From an uncultured Coriobacteriaceae bacterium (GTDB lineage: Bacteria; Actinomycetota; Coriobacteriia; Coriobacteriales; Coriobacteriaceae): 64,000 nt of DNA. The stretch's first letter is position 1; each line of letters opens with the position of its first letter. The position numbers and the translations under genes were made by a program. The notes below the pieces were generated by a model, which was not told the origin of the DNA, ran no database searches, and was given only the letters and a program-made list of their open reading frames with translations. The stretch covers positions 124,001-188,000 of the forward strand of contig CALUOP010000003.1 in the NCBI GenBank assembly GCA_944322305.1. Direction: 5' to 3'. Shown piece by piece: positions 14,772 to 25,419 of the stretch.

Positions 14772-17273
14772 CTACCGCGGCAGCTTCTTCTCAAACGCCT
14801 CGCGCGCGCCGCGCTCCTCGGCGTCGTCAAGCTCGGCCAGCGGAGCCGTTACCCCGCGGCGGCGCAAAGCCCGCGCGATGAGCCAGTCGGCCAGCTGCGG
14901 GTTCTTGGAGAGCACCGGCCCGTGGAAGTACGTGCCCACCACGCCGTCGTGCACCAAGCCCTCGAAGCCGTCCTCGCCGTTGTTGCCGGTGCCGGGCACC
15001 ACGCTCATGCCCAGCGGCTGCTCGTCAGCGTCCAAGTACGTGCGGCCACCGTGGTTCTCGAAACCCAGAATGGGGTCGGCCACGATCTCTGAGCGCACGC
15101 TCACGTTGCCGATCAGGCGGTCCTTGGGCCCGCCGGCTCGCGCGGTCTCGATCCCCACCGCGGCGATGCCCTCGATCTTGTCGTCCCCCAGGTAGTAATG
15201 GCGACCCAGCAGCTGATAGCCGCCGCAGATGGCCAGCAGCACGCCGCCGGCGTTGATGTAGGCGCGCAGCTCCTCGGCGTTCTTGAGCAGCTCACCCTGC
15301 ACGGCCAGCTGGTCGCGGTCGGCGCCGCCGCCGATCATGGCGATGTCGGTGCCGGCAAGGTCAGCCCGCTCGCCGCGGTTGAGCGACGTGACCTCCACCG
15401 GGATGCCGCGCCACAGACAGCGCTTGTAGAGCATCTGCACGTTGCCCGTGTCGCCGTAGAGGTTCATCTCCTCGGGGTACAGGTGGCAGATGCGCAAGGG
15501 GCGCGTGGCCAGCGCCTCGAACCCGGGTGCCACCTCGCCGGGCGAGAAGAGCGCCCACGGCTCCCGCTCGTCCGCGCTGCGCGCTGCGCCCGTGCGGTCG
15601 GGCACGGGCGACCCAGCCGCAACAGCGTCCCCGTCGGCGGCCGCGGGGCTGCCGGATCCCGCGGCCGCCTGCGCCGCCTCGCGCGCCTTGTCCTTCTCGG
15701 CCGCGGCGTCGGCGGCGGCGATGGCCTCCTCGGCTGTCATGGCCGCGGCGTCACCCTCGTCGAGCTTCTCCAGCTCGTCGCAGAGGGCGGGCATGGCGGT
15801 GTAGTTGCCCACCACGTAGAGCATCTCGTCGGCAGGCAGGGTGCAGGCGGCAAGCGCCTCGGACACCGTGAGGGCGATCGTGCTTTTCACGCCCGCGTAC
15901 TTGAGGCGCACCTGCAGGTCGTTGGCGCGCGTGCCGCCGGCGAACACCTGAAGCCCGGGGATGCCGGCCAGGCACTCGAAGTCGGCGTCCCACAGCCAGG
16001 AGATGTCGTGGCCGTCGGCGTCGTTGTCGTTGATGTAGAAGGCGCAGGCGCGGCCGGCGGAGTTCTTCACCAGCTGCAGCATGCGGTCGAAGCCCACCGG
16101 GTTCTTGGCCAGGTTGGCGAGCACCGGGCGGCCGCCGACCGTGAAGGTTTGCATGCGGCCGCGCGCCGGCTTGTACGCCGCGAGCACGCGGGGAAACTCG
16201 GCCTCCGGCGCGCCCATGAGGCGGGCGGCCGTGAACGCCGCGGTGATGTTGTAGACCATGTAAAGGCCGCGGTAGGCGGTGTGCACCGGTAGCGGTTGGG
16301 CCGCGGGTGCCGGAGCGACGGAGGCCGCCGGGGAAGCGGAGGCCTGGTGGGAGCCGTAACTGTTGTCCTTCTTCTCCCCCGCCGCAGGCTCTGTCGCCAC
16401 TGCAGGCTCAGCCCCCGCCACGGGATCTGTCGCCACTGCAGGCTCGGCCGTTGCTGCGGGACCCTGCTCGATGCGGAAGGTATAGCCGCGGTCGCTGAGG
16501 GAGATGCCGCGCACGGCCACGGAAAGCGCCGGGCGCTCCCAACCGCACGCAGGGCAGCGATACTTGCCCAGCTGGCCGTACTGCACGTAGGCGTAGTCGA
16601 GCGGGGCGTTGCACACCGCGCAGAAGCGGCTGTCGGAGACCTTGTCGGACTCGGTGCCGGTGGGCTCGTCCAAGCCGAACGCGATGGTGGGGTTGGAAAC
16701 GCGACGCGCGATGGAGGCGCACAGCGGGTCGTCGGCGTTGAAGATGAGGGTGGTCTCGGGCGAGAGCTCGAGCGCGCGGGCGATGACGTCCTGAGTGTGG
16801 TCGATCTCGCCGTAGCGGTCGAGCTGGTCGCGGAAGAGGTTGAGCAGCACCAGGTAGCGCGGGCGCAGCTTGGGCAGGACGCGCACGGTGTAGAGCTCGT
16901 CGCACTCGAAGCAGCCGATGGCCTCGCCGGCGGCGCGCTGGGCGCGCGTGAGGGTGCGGCGGCCCTCCATGGCGGCGGCGGTGATGCCGCCCTCCATGTT
17001 GTTGCCGGCGCGGTTGGTGACGACGGGGCGCCCGGAGGCGGCTAGGCAGTCGGCCAGCAGGTTGGTGGTGGTGGTTTTGCCGTTGGTGCCCGTCACCACG
17101 ATGCTGCCGCCCTGCGCGAACAGGCTCGCAAACGACGCGAGCAGGTTGGGGTTGACGCGCAGCGCCACGGCGCCGGGGATGTTGCCGCCGCTGCGATGCA
17201 GCAGCGTGCGCGAGGCCCAGCGGGCGGCCTCTCCGGCAGTGATGGCGATCGTGCTCCTGAGGCTCATGCCCAT
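14772..17273 (-). CDS. murT-gatD: Fused lipid II isoglutaminyl synthase (MurT-GatD)
   Basis: Amidates the D-Glu of lipid II to D-isoGln for peptidoglycan cross-linking. The MurT half: P-loop TGTNGKTTT (61-69), a zinc ribbon with CAVC (218-221) and CPAC (240-243), and the Mur ligase C-terminal motif DGHDISWLWDADFE (about 420-433). After an Ala-rich linker (about 510-585) the GatD half has catalytic Cys683 in LLAICGGYQLLG and His784 in TYFHGP. In most bacteria these are two adjacent genes; here they form one 833-residue chain. Residues 272-328 are an Ala/Pro insert carrying the repeat peptide EKKDNSYG. ATG 17273 follows AGGAGGTCCCC. Confidence 0.92.
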   Translation of the reverse strand: MGMSLRSTIAITAGEAARWASRTLLHRSGGNIPGAVALRVNPNLLASFASLFAQGGSIVVTGTNGKTTTTNLLADCLAASGRPVVTNRAGNNMEGGITAAAMEGRRTLTRAQRAAGEAIGCFECDELYTVRVLPKLRPRYLVLLNLFRDQLDRYGEIDHTQDVIARALELSPETTLIFNADDPLCASIARRVSNPTIAFGLDEPTGTESDKVSDSRFCAVCNAPLDYAYVQYGQLGKYRCPACGWERPALSVAVRGISLSDRGYTFRIEQGPAATAEPAVATDPVAGAEPAVATEPAAGEKKDNSYGSHQASASPAASVAPAPAAQPLPVHTAYRGLYMVYNITAAFTAARLMGAPEAEFPRVLAAYKPARGRMQTFTVGGRPVLANLAKNPVGFDRMLQLVKNSAGRACAFYINDNDADGHDISWLWDADFECLAGIPGLQVFAGGTRANDLQVRLKYAGVKSTIALTVSEALAACTLPADEMLYVVGNYTAMPALCDELEKLDEGDAAAMTAEEAIAAADAAAEKDKAREAAQAAAGSGSPAAADGDAVAAGSPVPDRTGAARSADEREPWALFSPGEVAPGFEALATRPLRICHLYPEEMNLYGDTGNVQMLYKRCLWRGIPVEVTSLNRGERADLAGTDIAMIGGGADRDQLAVQGELLKNAEELRAYINAGGVLLAICGGYQLLGRHYYLGDDKIEGIAAVGIETARAGGPKDRLIGNVSVRSEIVADPILGFENHGGRTYLDADEQPLGMSVVPGTGNNGEDGFEGLVHDGVVGTYFHGPVLSKNPQLADWLIARALRRRGVTAPLAELDDAEERGAREAFEKKLPR
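16321..16377 (-). repeat. Copy B of the DKKN-SY repeat element, in frame within murT-gatD
   Basis: 57 bp, about 82% identical to 10232-10288 in ecfA. It encodes EKKDNSYGSHQASASPAAS inside an Ala/Pro-rich insertion of the MurT domain, in the same reading frame relative to the repeat as in ecfA. Confidence 0.65.
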
Positions 17274-17478
17274 GGGGACCTCCTGGCGTTGGGTACGGGG
17301 CTTGCGGCAGCGCGGCGAGCGAGTGCGCTGCGCGGATGCCGCACGGCGGGCGGGGCCCGCTATGAAAAGTGCGCGAACGTTGGGGCAGATGCTCCGTGCG
17401 CGGGGTATACTAGCCGCGAACGCAAGTTAGCAGAGAGCCCTCCCGTTCATTGGTTGGCTGTTTTGGGCCGCGCCCAAA

Positions 17479-17508
17479 GAAAGCCGCCCGTTGCAGCGGG
17501 CGGCTTTC
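17479..17508. terminator. Bidirectional intrinsic terminator
   Basis: Perfect 12-bp stem GAAAGCCGCCCG / CGGGCGGCTTTC around TTGCAG. On the plus strand CTCCTTTT follows, on the minus strand TTTGGG. On the minus strand it ends the small peptide gene 27 bases past its stop. A plus-strand transcript reaching it could start at a TATACT (17406-17411), whose -35 is weak. Confidence 0.75.
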
Positions 17509-17534
17509 TCCTTTTATGGACGTGACCCACCGCG

Positions 17535-17612
17535 CTACCGGATTACGATGAACACAACGATCGAAACGACCAGAAGCGCCGCCGTAAGCAGCAGAACAAT
17601 GAGCTTGTCCAT
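17535..17612 (-). CDS. 25-residue single-pass membrane peptide, type I toxin-like
   Basis: Begins MDKLIVLLLTAALLVVS and continues as one hydrophobic helix ending IVIR. The ribosome site AAGGGAGG lies 8 bases before ATG 17612. Upstream is an extended -10 promoter. The leader contains CGGCCCTCCC, which can pair with the GGGAGGCCG that includes the ribosome site. Downstream is a bidirectional terminator. Size, charge pattern (acid at the N-end, Arg at the C-end) and layout resemble Fst/TxpA-type toxins whose antisense RNA converges on a shared terminator. A KdpF-like accessory peptide is unlikely, since no kdp genes are nearby. Family not identified by search. Confidence 0.6.
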   Translation of the reverse strand: MDKLIVLLLTAALLVVSIVVFIVIR

Positions 17613-17681
17613 GTTAGCGGCCTCCCTTCATTCCCACGCGAGGTGGTGTAATCCGGGAGGGCCGACCGCGCTCACACGCCC

Positions 17682-17709
17682 ATTCTAGCATGGTGGTGTT
17701 GCGTCAAAA
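17682..17709 (-). promoter_or_regulatory. Promoter of the 25-residue peptide gene
   Basis: Minus strand: extended -10 TGCTAGAAT (TAGAAT at 17682-17687), with TTTTGA 16 bases upstream (17704-17709) or TTGACG at 14. It predicts a leader of about 63 bases. Confidence 0.6.
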
Positions 17710-17750
17710 TTTCCTCCACGGCGGCGATGCGGCGCCGTGCGTGGCGCGAC

Positions 17751-17977
17751 GGTTGCGCATGCGTCGGTTGCGCATGCCTTCGGCGGACCGAAATGCATAC
17801 GGCCCGTTTTTCGCACCTCACTGAGCTGCCGTTTTGCTAAAAGCGTCGGTTATGCTGCATAAAATCGCGAGAAAAGCCGTGCGTAACCGCAACGCGCGGG
17901 GTCAAGGGCGATAAAAGCTATGCACAACCGCGACGAGCGAGGGGACGTGGCGAGAAAAGCAGCGCGTAACCGCAACA
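17751..17977. repeat. Degenerate repeat array, family A locus 2
   Basis: GCGAGAAAAGC (or GCGATAAAAGC) starts at 17867, 17908 and 17950 (period 41-42), each followed by a TGCGTAACCGCAAC-like core. Inverted relatives (CGGTTGCGCATGC, CGGTTATGC) lie at 17750-17860. It fills most of the spacer between the small peptide gene and xfp. The remaining bases to 18125 show nothing recognisable. Confidence 0.65.
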
Positions 17978-18125
17978 TGGAAGGGACGCGGGCGGAAAAG
18001 CACGCGGCCTGCGCCGGGGCAGACGCCCCCCAGCGCAGACCGCGGGGCACGGACCGCGAAGCACAAGCCGCGAAGCACAGGCGCAGGGGCACGGGCCGCA
18101 CGGGGTACCCGCCCCGCATCGCCCG

Positions 18126-20705
18126 TTACTCGTTGTCGCCGGCGGTCATCTGCGCGGCGGAAAGCGCAACGCCACCCCCGCCGGACGCGGCCGCCTTAGC
18201 TGCGGCGTCGGGCCACACCCAGTCGGTGAACGCGGGGTGGTCGTACCCCTCGTCAACGGCAAAGCGGAAGGCCTCCTCGCGGAATCGCTCCCACGCCGCG
18301 ATCTGCACGGCATGCGCGCCCTCCGTCCGCGCGCCTGCAACGCCCGTCTGCGCCACGCCGTCTACCAGGCGCAACGCGTCGGCCGCCAGCGCCCAGCGGT
18401 CCATGTTGTTTTGCCGCAGCATGTCGAACGGCGTGGTGGTGGAGCCCTTCTCCTCGTAGCCGTGCACGCACCACGCGTCGTGGCCGGGGCGCGCCCACAC
18501 CAGACGGCGGATCGTGCCGGCATAGGCGTGGAAGCAAAACAGCACCGGCCGGGACCCGTCGCCGAAGAGCTCCCGGAAGCGCTCGTCCGAAAGGGCTTGG
18601 TCGTTCTCGCACGCGTTTTGAATCTTGAGCAGGTCAACCACGTTCACGAACCACACGCGCACGCCCAGCCCGCGCAGCAGGTCAACGGCCGCCAGCGCCT
18701 CGCCGGTCGGCACGTCGCCGCAGGCAGCAACCACGATGTCGGCATCGCCGGGCCCGCTCGCGGTGCTCGCCCAGGGCCATGCGGCCGCACCCTCCCCGAG
18801 CTCGGCGCGCGCCTCGTCCAGCGTCTGGAACGTGGGCGCGGGCTGCTTGCCGCAGAAGATGGCGTTCACGCAGTTGGTCGAGGCGTACGCGCGCTCGGCC
18901 ACAGCCAGCGCCATGTTGGCGTCTGCCGGGTAGTAGGCGTTCACCACGTGCGTGTCGTTGGCCTTGTTGAGCAGCACGTCCACAAAGCCCGGGTCCTGGT
19001 GGCTGAAGCCGTTGTGGTCCTGGCGCCACACGTGGCTGGAGAGCAGGATGTTGAGACCCGCAATCGGCGCGCGCCACGGGATGCCGCGCACGCAGGCCTC
19101 GAGCCATTTGCAGTGCTGGTTCACCATGGAGTCCACCACGTGCACGAAGCTCTCGTAGCTCGACCACACGCCGTGGCGGCCCGTGAGCACGTAGCCCTCC
19201 AAGAAGCCCTCGCACTGGTGCTCGGAAAGCTGCTCGATCACCTTGCCTGACGGGGCGAGAAGCTCGTCGTTGGCGGCGTCGGCGTAAAAGCCCGCGTCCC
19301 ACTGCTTGCGCGTGACCCGGTAGGCGTCCTGCAGCCGGTTGGACGCCGTCTCGTCCGGCCCGAAGATGCGGAAGTTCTCGGGGTTGGCCTCGAGCACGTC
19401 GGCCGTGTAGGCGCCGAAGATGCGCGCTGCCTCGGTGGCGCCCCAGCCGCGGCCGCGCTCGGCCACCGGAACCTCGCGGGCATGCGGGTCGGGCAGCTCC
19501 AGCGGCTCGCGCACCGCCCCGCCGTTGGCGTTGGGGTTCGCGCCCAGGCGCAGGTCCCCGCGCGGCATGAAGGCCGTCACCTCGGGCCGCACGGCGCCGT
19601 CGGACGAGAAGAGCTCGTCGGGCCGGTAGCTCTCAAGCCAGCCGCGCAGCACCGCGAAGTGCTCGGGCGTGTCGCGCGCGCTCGCCAGCGGCACCTGGTG
19701 GGCGCGCCAGCTGCCCTCCGCCTTCTTGCCGTCGATCTCCTTGGGGCACGTCCAGCCCTTGGGCGTGCGGAACACGATGAGCGGGTACGCAGGGCGCGTC
19801 ACGCTCTCCCCCGCCGCCGTCTGCGCGGCGGCCCGCTCCTTGATGGTGCAGATCTCGCCGAAAACCTCCTCCATGAGCGCGGCGAAGCGCGCGTGGACAG
19901 AAGCGTGCGGCTCGTCGTCAAAGCCGGCCACGAACACGTGCGGCTCGTACCCCATGCCGCGGAAGAACTGCTCCAGCTCCTCGTCGGAGATGCGCGCCAA
20001 GATGGTGGGATTAGCGATCTTGTAGCCGTTCAGGTGCAGGATCGGCAGCACGACGCCGTCGGTGGCCGGGTTTATCAGCTTGTTCGACTGCCAGCTCGTG
20101 GCCAGCGCGCCGGTCTCGGCCTCGCCGTCGCCCACCACGGCCACGGCCAGAAGGCTCGGGTTGTCCATGACCGCGCCGTACGCGTGGGACAGCACGTAGC
20201 CCAGCTCGCCGCCCTCGTGGATGGACCCGGGGGTCTCCGGCGCAAAGTGGCTCGGGATGCCGCCGGGGTAGGAGAACTGCCGGAAGAACCGCTGCAGACC
20301 GGCCTCGTCGTCGGTGATCTTGGGGTAACGCTCACGGTAGGTGCCGTCGAGAAGCGCCTGCGCGGTGCCGGCAGGCCCGCCGTGGCCGGGGCCCATCAGG
20401 AAGATGGCGTTCTGGCCGTGGTCGGCGATCAGGCGGTTCACGTGGGCGAACAGGAAGTTCAGCCCCGGCGTGGTCCCCCAGTGGCCCACCAGCCGGTGCT
20501 TCACGTCCGCGCGGTCAAACGCGCGCGTCTCGCCGGTCTTCTCGTCTGTCCAGTCGGCGCGCATGAGCGGGTTGCTGCGCAGGTAGATCTGGCCGACGGC
20601 CAGGTAGTTGGCGCACCGCCAATAGCGGTCGACACCTGCAAGCTTCTCGTCCGAAACGGGGGCGGCGTCGCGCCTCCACGGCGTACCGATAACCGGGTGG
20701 GACAT
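18126..20705 (-). CDS. xfp: Phosphoketolase (xylulose-5-P/fructose-6-P)
   Basis: TPP-dependent enzyme splitting xylulose 5-P and/or fructose 6-P into acetyl-P and a shorter sugar phosphate; acetyl-P gives ATP through acetate kinase. The 859-residue chain has the family hallmarks [36 protein letters not shown], the TPP loop [18 protein letters not shown] and [12 protein letters not shown]. It is slightly longer than the usual 790-830 residues. ATG 20705 follows AGAGAGGAG; an open extension upstream lacks a ribosome site. Confidence 0.96.
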   Translation of the reverse strand: MSHPVIGTPWRRDAAPVSDEKLAGVDRYWRCANYLAVGQIYLRSNPLMRADWTDEKTGETRAFDRADVKHRLVGHWGTTPGLNFLFAHVNRLIADHGQNAIFLMGPGHGGPAGTAQALLDGTYRERYPKITDDEAGLQRFFRQFSYPGGIPSHFAPETPGSIHEGGELGYVLSHAYGAVMDNPSLLAVAVVGDGEAETGALATSWQSNKLINPATDGVVLPILHLNGYKIANPTILARISDEELEQFFRGMGYEPHVFVAGFDDEPHASVHARFAALMEEVFGEICTIKERAAAQTAAGESVTRPAYPLIVFRTPKGWTCPKEIDGKKAEGSWRAHQVPLASARDTPEHFAVLRGWLESYRPDELFSSDGAVRPEVTAFMPRGDLRLGANPNANGGAVREPLELPDPHAREVPVAERGRGWGATEAARIFGAYTADVLEANPENFRIFGPDETASNRLQDAYRVTRKQWDAGFYADAANDELLAPSGKVIEQLSEHQCEGFLEGYVLTGRHGVWSSYESFVHVVDSMVNQHCKWLEACVRGIPWRAPIAGLNILLSSHVWRQDHNGFSHQDPGFVDVLLNKANDTHVVNAYYPADANMALAVAERAYASTNCVNAIFCGKQPAPTFQTLDEARAELGEGAAAWPWASTASGPGDADIVVAACGDVPTGEALAAVDLLRGLGVRVWFVNVVDLLKIQNACENDQALSDERFRELFGDGSRPVLFCFHAYAGTIRRLVWARPGHDAWCVHGYEEKGSTTTPFDMLRQNNMDRWALAADALRLVDGVAQTGVAGARTEGAHAVQIAAWERFREEAFRFAVDEGYDHPAFTDWVWPDAAAKAAASGGGGVALSAAQMTAGDNE

Positions 20706-20862
20706 GGGGTGCTCCTCTCTGTGCTCGTCGGCGGAGCGCCCGGCACGCAGCCGAGCGCCAAACAGGTATCGTTCAAGGGTACGGAAGGAAACGCCGCCGT
20801 CGCGGTTTGGTAACAAACCCGATACAAACCGGGGCAGCGCCATGGGAAATCTGCCCGCAGCG

Positions 20863-21879
20863 CTACCCCAGCTTGCGCACGCTGTCCTTCTCCACCAGCT
20901 TGGGAGCGAGAACCTCGTCGGTCACCGGGGCGTCGGCGTTTGCCAGGCGGCGCAGCATGAGCGCCAGCGCGTGCTGCGCAAGCTCGGCGGCGTCCTGCTC
21001 GATGGCGGTGAGCGCCGGCTCGAACAGCGCGTCGGCCGAGCTGTTGTCGTAGCTCACCAGCGAATAGTCGGTCGGCACGCGCTTGCCCGCCTCGTACAGG
21101 CGCTTGAGGGTGCCGAGCGCGATGCTGTCGCTTGTGGCGAACACGGCCGTGGCGTTGCTCTCGAGCAGGCGCCCCGCGGCCTCGTAGGCGCTGCCGATGT
21201 GGTAGCTGCTCTGCACAACCTCGGGCGACAGCGGCTCCACGCCCTCCTCGGCCAGCGCGCGGCAAAAGCCCCGCACGCGGTCGCGGCCCGAGTTGGAGCC
21301 CCGCACGTTGGCCACGCACAGGATGCGCTGGTGCCCGTGCTCGAGCAGGCAGCGCGCGGCCAGGTAGCCGCCCAGCTCGCTGTCAAAGCGCACGCGGTCG
21401 CACTTCAGCCGGTCGAGGTAGCGGTCCACCATCACGTAGGGAACCGGCAGCTGACGCAGCTCCTCGGCTAAAAGGTCGGCGCCGGAAACCTCGCTGCTGG
21501 CCACGACAAACAGCCCGTCGACCCCGCGGTTGGCGAGCTGGCGCATGAGCACCACGTCGTTCTCGACCTGCTCGTCCGACACGGTGATGAACAGCGCGTA
21601 CCCCTCCGCGCGGCAGTGGCGCTCAAGCTGGCAGGCGATGGCCGAGAAGTACCGGCTCTCGATGTTGGGCACCACGAGCCCCAGCGTGCGTGAGCGCTGC
21701 GTCACGAGGCTCCGCGCGATCTGGTTGGGCACGTAGCGCTTCTCGCGGGCGATGGCGCGGATGCGCTCGCGCGTGGAGGTGGCCACGCGGCAGGGGCGGT
21801 CGTTCAGCACCAGCGAAACGGTGGCGATGGACACCCCGGCCTCGCGGGCGATCTCCTTCAGCGTTACCTTTGCCGCCAT
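20863..21879 (-). CDS. LacI-family transcriptional regulator
   Basis: 338 residues. The N-terminal LacI helix-turn-helix reads [22 protein letters not shown], followed by the hinge [15 protein letters not shown] and a periplasmic-binding-like sensor domain. ATG 21879 is chosen because GGAGG is 6 bases upstream and the HTH then starts at residue 5. It follows rbsK on the same strand (296-base gap) and a nucleoside hydrolase, so it probably senses ribose or a nucleoside and controls this salvage cluster; the divergent side has no gene. Confidence 0.9.
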   Translation of the reverse strand: MAAKVTLKEIAREAGVSIATVSLVLNDRPCRVATSTRERIRAIAREKRYVPNQIARSLVTQRSRTLGLVVPNIESRYFSAIACQLERHCRAEGYALFITVSDEQVENDVVLMRQLANRGVDGLFVVASSEVSGADLLAEELRQLPVPYVMVDRYLDRLKCDRVRFDSELGGYLAARCLLEHGHQRILCVANVRGSNSGRDRVRGFCRALAEEGVEPLSPEVVQSSYHIGSAYEAAGRLLESNATAVFATSDSIALGTLKRLYEAGKRVPTDYSLVSYDNSSADALFEPALTAIEQDAAELAQHALALMLRRLANADAPVTDEVLAPKLVEKDSVRKLG

Positions 21880-22175
21880 AACCCCTCCGCGCTCGACTGC
21901 CTTCCGCTTACCCGCACGCACCCACCCATGGTACGACGAGCTCCGTCGTTTGCGGAAAACGTTCCCGCCAAACGGCGGCGCCGGCCCTGTTTTCGGACGG
22001 ACCTCATACAGCGGTTGAACGCTGGGCGAGAAGCACGCAGGGCGGGCGCGACGCGGATCCGACGCGGCTCCGACGCACGACGACGCACAACGGTGTCCGA
22101 GCCTTCGCGTGTGCCCGGTCGTCCGGGCTGAGGGGTTCCGCCTGGTCCGGCCGGCGCTCGCCGCCGCAGTAGATC

Positions 22176-23090
22176 CTACGAGGCGAGAAACGCCGCCACC
22201 TCGTCGGCGGTGGGAACGGACTGCTGCGCGCCCAGCTTGGTGGTGGCGAGCGCCGCAGCGGCCGACGCGTAGCGCGCCGCCTCCTCAACGGCGGCGCCGG
22301 CGGCGAGCCGGGCGGCCAGCGCGCCGATGAAGGTATCCCCCGCCGCCGTGGTGTCGGCCACCTCCACGCGGTACGCGGGAACCTCGGTCACCGCGCCGTC
22401 GTGCAGAATCACCGACCCGCGCGCACCCAGCGTGACAACCACCGGGTCAACGCGGCGCTCGGCAAACCACGCGGCGGCGCGCGCGATGCTCTCCTCGTCC
22501 TCGGGCAGCGTGCCGGTGATGATCTGGGTCTCGGTCTCGTTCAGGCACAGCAGGTCGACCGCCGGCCACACGGCGCCGGGCACGGGCACGGCGGGCGCAG
22601 GGTTGAACACGGTGTAGAGCCCGCGGCTGTGCGCCTCGGCGAGCGCGGCGAAGGTGGTTGCGTGGTCGCATTCGAGCTGGGTCACGAACAGGTCGCCGGG
22701 CTGGGCCAAGCGGTCGAGCTCCGCGCGCACCTCAGGCAGGCGCAGCACGTGGTTCGCCCCCGGGTCGAGGATGATGCGGTTCTCGCCCTGGGTGCGGACG
22801 ATCATAGCGATGCCCGTGGGCACGTGCGCGGGCCGCGCGATGCCGCTGGCGTCGGCACCCGCCGCGGCAAGGCCCGCGACAAGCTCGTCGCCGAAGGAGT
22901 CCTGGCCGACGGCACCCACCATGGCGGTGTCGGCGCCCAGCTTGGCGGCCGCCACCGCCTGGTTGGCGCCCTTGCCGCCGGGGTTGGTGAAAAAGCCGCG
23001 CCCGGTGAGGGTCTCCCCGCCCACCGGCATGCGGTCGGCCTCAATGGTAAGGTCCATGTTCAGACTGCCGAACACGATCACGCGCGCCAT
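22176..23090 (-). CDS. rbsK: Ribokinase
   Basis: PfkB-family kinase making ribose 5-phosphate from ribose and ATP. Signatures: GSLNMDL at the N-terminus, [15 protein letters not shown] (about 40-54), and the catalytic [13 protein letters not shown] near residue 250. 304 residues is standard. ATG 23090 follows GGGAGCGCGGAG. The nucleoside hydrolase gene lies directly upstream on the same strand and would supply free ribose. No ribose transporter is adjacent. Confidence 0.94.
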   Translation of the reverse strand: MARVIVFGSLNMDLTIEADRMPVGGETLTGRGFFTNPGGKGANQAVAAAKLGADTAMVGAVGQDSFGDELVAGLAAAGADASGIARPAHVPTGIAMIVRTQGENRIILDPGANHVLRLPEVRAELDRLAQPGDLFVTQLECDHATTFAALAEAHSRGLYTVFNPAPAVPVPGAVWPAVDLLCLNETETQIITGTLPEDEESIARAAAWFAERRVDPVVVTLGARGSVILHDGAVTEVPAYRVEVADTTAAGDTFIGALAARLAAGAAVEEAARYASAAAALATTKLGAQQSVPTADEVAAFLAS

Positions 23091-23238
23091 CTCCGCGCTC
23101 CCTTCTCGCACATATCGTCCGCCCGCGCCGCAAGGGACGCAGGCGCCTTGTCCGCACACCCGTGCGCCGGCGCGCGCCACCCGCCGCCTGGGCGAGAAGC
23201 ACCCGCCGCGCCGCCGTCGACCCGCCGCAGCCGGCACG

Positions 23239-24189
23239 CTAGCTCGCCGCGCGGAGCAGCGCCTCCACGCGCTCGCTGAACATCCGCTCGAAGCGCGGGG
23301 CGTCAACCTCGATCGCCGCGTTCACGAACGGCCCCGCGAGCAGGCGCGCGTTGTCGCCGATGGTGCGGCCGCGCAGGGCACCCTCGGTGTCCACGCGCAC
23401 CGGCACCGCCGTGGTGCGCACGAGCGTGGGGTCTATGGCCGCGGCCACCGCCAGCGGGTCGTGCTGCACACAGCCGCCGCGCTCGCGGGCCGCCGCCTCG
23501 TGCAGCATGTAGTACTCGGTGACGTTTGCCAAGGCGCGGGCGGCGTCGGTGCCGAAGGCGCGCCAGCGGTCCATGTCGCCGCGCGGCAAGAACGTGCGCA
23601 GCGTCACGTCAAGCCCGATCATCGTGATGTTGGCGCCCGAGGAGAACACCACGTTGGCGGCCTCGGGGTCGTTGGCGATATTGGCCTCGGCACACGGGCT
23701 CACGTTGCCGCCCACGGTGAGCGCGCCGCCCATGAGCACGATGCGCCCGATCTTCCGGGCAAGGGAGGGGTCCTTCTCCAGCGCGGCGGCGATGGTGGTG
23801 AGCGGGCCGGTGGGCACCAGCGTCAGCTCGGAGCCGTAGCGCTCGGCCGCTTGGATGATGAAGTCGACCGCTGAGGATTCCTCAGGGGCGCGCGGCGCGT
23901 CGGGGATCTCCACCTCGCCCAAGCCGTTCGCGCCGTGGATGTCCTTGACCTCGAGCGTGGCCTCGTAGCGCTCGCTTGCCGTGCGCGGGCGGTCGCAGCC
24001 CAGGTACACGGGCACGTCGGTGCGGCCGAGCATGGCCATGACCGCCAGGCTGTTGCGAGCCGAGAGGTCGCGCGCCACGTTGCCGAACACGGCCGTGACG
24101 CCGATAAGCTCAACCTCGGGGCTCGCCAGCGCAAGCGTGAGCGCTAGCGAGTCGTCGACGCCGGTGTCCAGGTCGAGGATCATCTTCAT
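23239..24189 (-). CDS. Nucleoside hydrolase (IunH family)
   Basis: Hydrolyses the N-glycosidic bond of ribonucleosides to base and ribose. The calcium-binding N-terminus [15 protein letters not shown], the segment [20 protein letters not shown], and a C-terminal [12 protein letters not shown] are all typical. 316 residues. I chose ATG 24189 because GGAGG lies 8 bases upstream; the earlier in-frame ATG 24204 has none. First gene of a probable salvage operon with rbsK and the LacI regulator. Specificity (purine or pyrimidine) not decided. Confidence 0.93.
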   Translation of the reverse strand: MKMILDLDTGVDDSLALTLALASPEVELIGVTAVFGNVARDLSARNSLAVMAMLGRTDVPVYLGCDRPRTASERYEATLEVKDIHGANGLGEVEIPDAPRAPEESSAVDFIIQAAERYGSELTLVPTGPLTTIAAALEKDPSLARKIGRIVLMGGALTVGGNVSPCAEANIANDPEAANVVFSSGANITMIGLDVTLRTFLPRGDMDRWRAFGTDAARALANVTEYYMLHEAAARERGGCVQHDPLAVAAAIDPTLVRTTAVPVRVDTEGALRGRTIGDNARLLAGPFVNAAIEVDAPRFERMFSERVEALLRAAS

Positions 24190-24282
24190 GGCAGGTTCCT
24201 CCATCTTACGGGCTTGCAGGCAGGCGGCGGCGCAAGCGCAGCTTAAGGCAGCGCGCGGCGCCGCCGCAAACGTATGCCGTAA

Positions 24283-25419
24283 CTATACCGCACCGCCCCG
24301 CCAACCCGGCCCCGCCGCGCGCGGGATGCCGTAAGCCGCAAGCACGCCCGCCACGTACCCGGGCTCGGCCAGCCGTGCGGGCGAGAGGCGCATCACCGCC
24401 GAAGCCCGCAGCGCCGAGCACGCAGGCGCGGCGAAAGCAGCCGCGGAGCCCGCCGGCGCGCCGTCGGCACCGCCCGCAAGCGCCGCGGCCACCACACGCC
24501 CCGGCAGCCGCCACAGCAGGGCCGCCCACACCGCGCGGCGGGGCGCAGCCGGGTCCGCCACCGCACGCCCGAGCTCCGTCGGCACAAGGAACCCCGCGCT
24601 TAAAACAGCCGCCCTCAAAAGCGACTCTGCCGGGCTCCGGACGCGGGCGTCAGCCAGGCGCACCACCTCGCGCGCCCGCCTGACGCCGTGGCGGCCGCGG
24701 CCCTTCTCGGCCACGTACGCCGCAAGCTGGGGCCGTCCCACCCGCCCGGTGCGCAGGGCCGAGTCTGCCAGCGCCAGGCCGTTGGCAAACGACGCGTCAA
24801 GCAAGCACTCCAACACGGTCTGCGCAAGCGAGGTCACCGCGACGCCGGCGGCCTCGGCGCGCTCGACCTCCGCGAGGCCGTGGCGCGCCAGCACGTCCGA
24901 GGCCGACACGCGCGCCCGCGTGCGCACGGGCGCGCAGATGTGCACCGGGGCGAGAAGCGCCCGCGGCACCGCGAGCCCGTGCGCCGTTGCTGCGGAGTAC
25001 GCGCAGTACACCCACGCGGGGTGCGCCGCCCCGAGCGCCCGCAGCACGTGCAAGGCGCGCTCCCGCGGGCCCAGCGCCTCCCACCGCTCCGCCCGGGCGT
25101 ACGTGCGCGGGTAGGGGCACACCACATACCCCGCCCGCGCACGGCGCCGAAACGCCATGTTCTCCGCATCCGTGCGCGCGCAGACGCAGCGCCCGGCGCG
25201 CTCGGCCTCTGCGAGGCGCTCCTCAACCGAGCGCTCCCGCACCGTGCCCCGCCGCTCCGGGCCGCTCGCCCCGGGCAGGCCGCCCGGGCCTGGCGCGCCA
25301 CGCGGGGCGGGCGCTTCGCACGGGCCGCGCACCTCGCCTGTCCGCCACACCTCCTGCGCGCTTCTCGTCCTGACCGATCCGCGCGCTTTGCCAACCGCAC
25401 ACGCCGCTGCCCCTGCCAT
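24283..25419 (-). CDS. Conserved unknown, AbiEi/DUF559-type nuclease-like protein (degenerate C-terminus)
   Basis: 378 residues, Arg/Ala-rich. The middle part (AWVYCAYSAATAHGL, VTSLAQTVLECL, ALADSALR) resembles proteins annotated as AbiEi-type antitoxin-like or DUF559 in Actinobacteria. The expected C-terminal endonuclease-like motifs are not recognisable. The first 85 residues are low complexity, yet ATG 25419 has a strong AAGGAGG, so the long form may be real. No AbiEii-like toxin partner is adjacent. Function not assigned. Confidence 0.55.
   Translation of the reverse strand: MAGAAACAVGKARGSVRTRSAQEVWRTGEVRGPCEAPAPRGAPGPGGLPGASGPERRGTVRERSVEERLAEAERAGRCVCARTDAENMAFRRRARAGYVVCPYPRTYARAERWEALGPRERALHVLRALGAAHPAWVYCAYSAATAHGLAVPRALLAPVHICAPVRTRARVSASDVLARHGLAEVERAEAAGVAVTSLAQTVLECLLDASFANGLALADSALRTGRVGRPQLAAYVAEKGRGRHGVRRAREVVRLADARVRSPAESLLRAAVLSAGFLVPTELGRAVADPAAPRRAVWAALLWRLPGRVVAAALAGGADGAPAGSAAAFAAPACSALRASAVMRLSPARLAEPGYVAGVLAAYGIPRAAGPGWRGGAV

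Noticed and set aside
17535-17612. KdpF-type accessory subunit
   Set aside because: No kdpA/B/C genes nearby, and its own promoter, leader and terminator form a single-gene unit.
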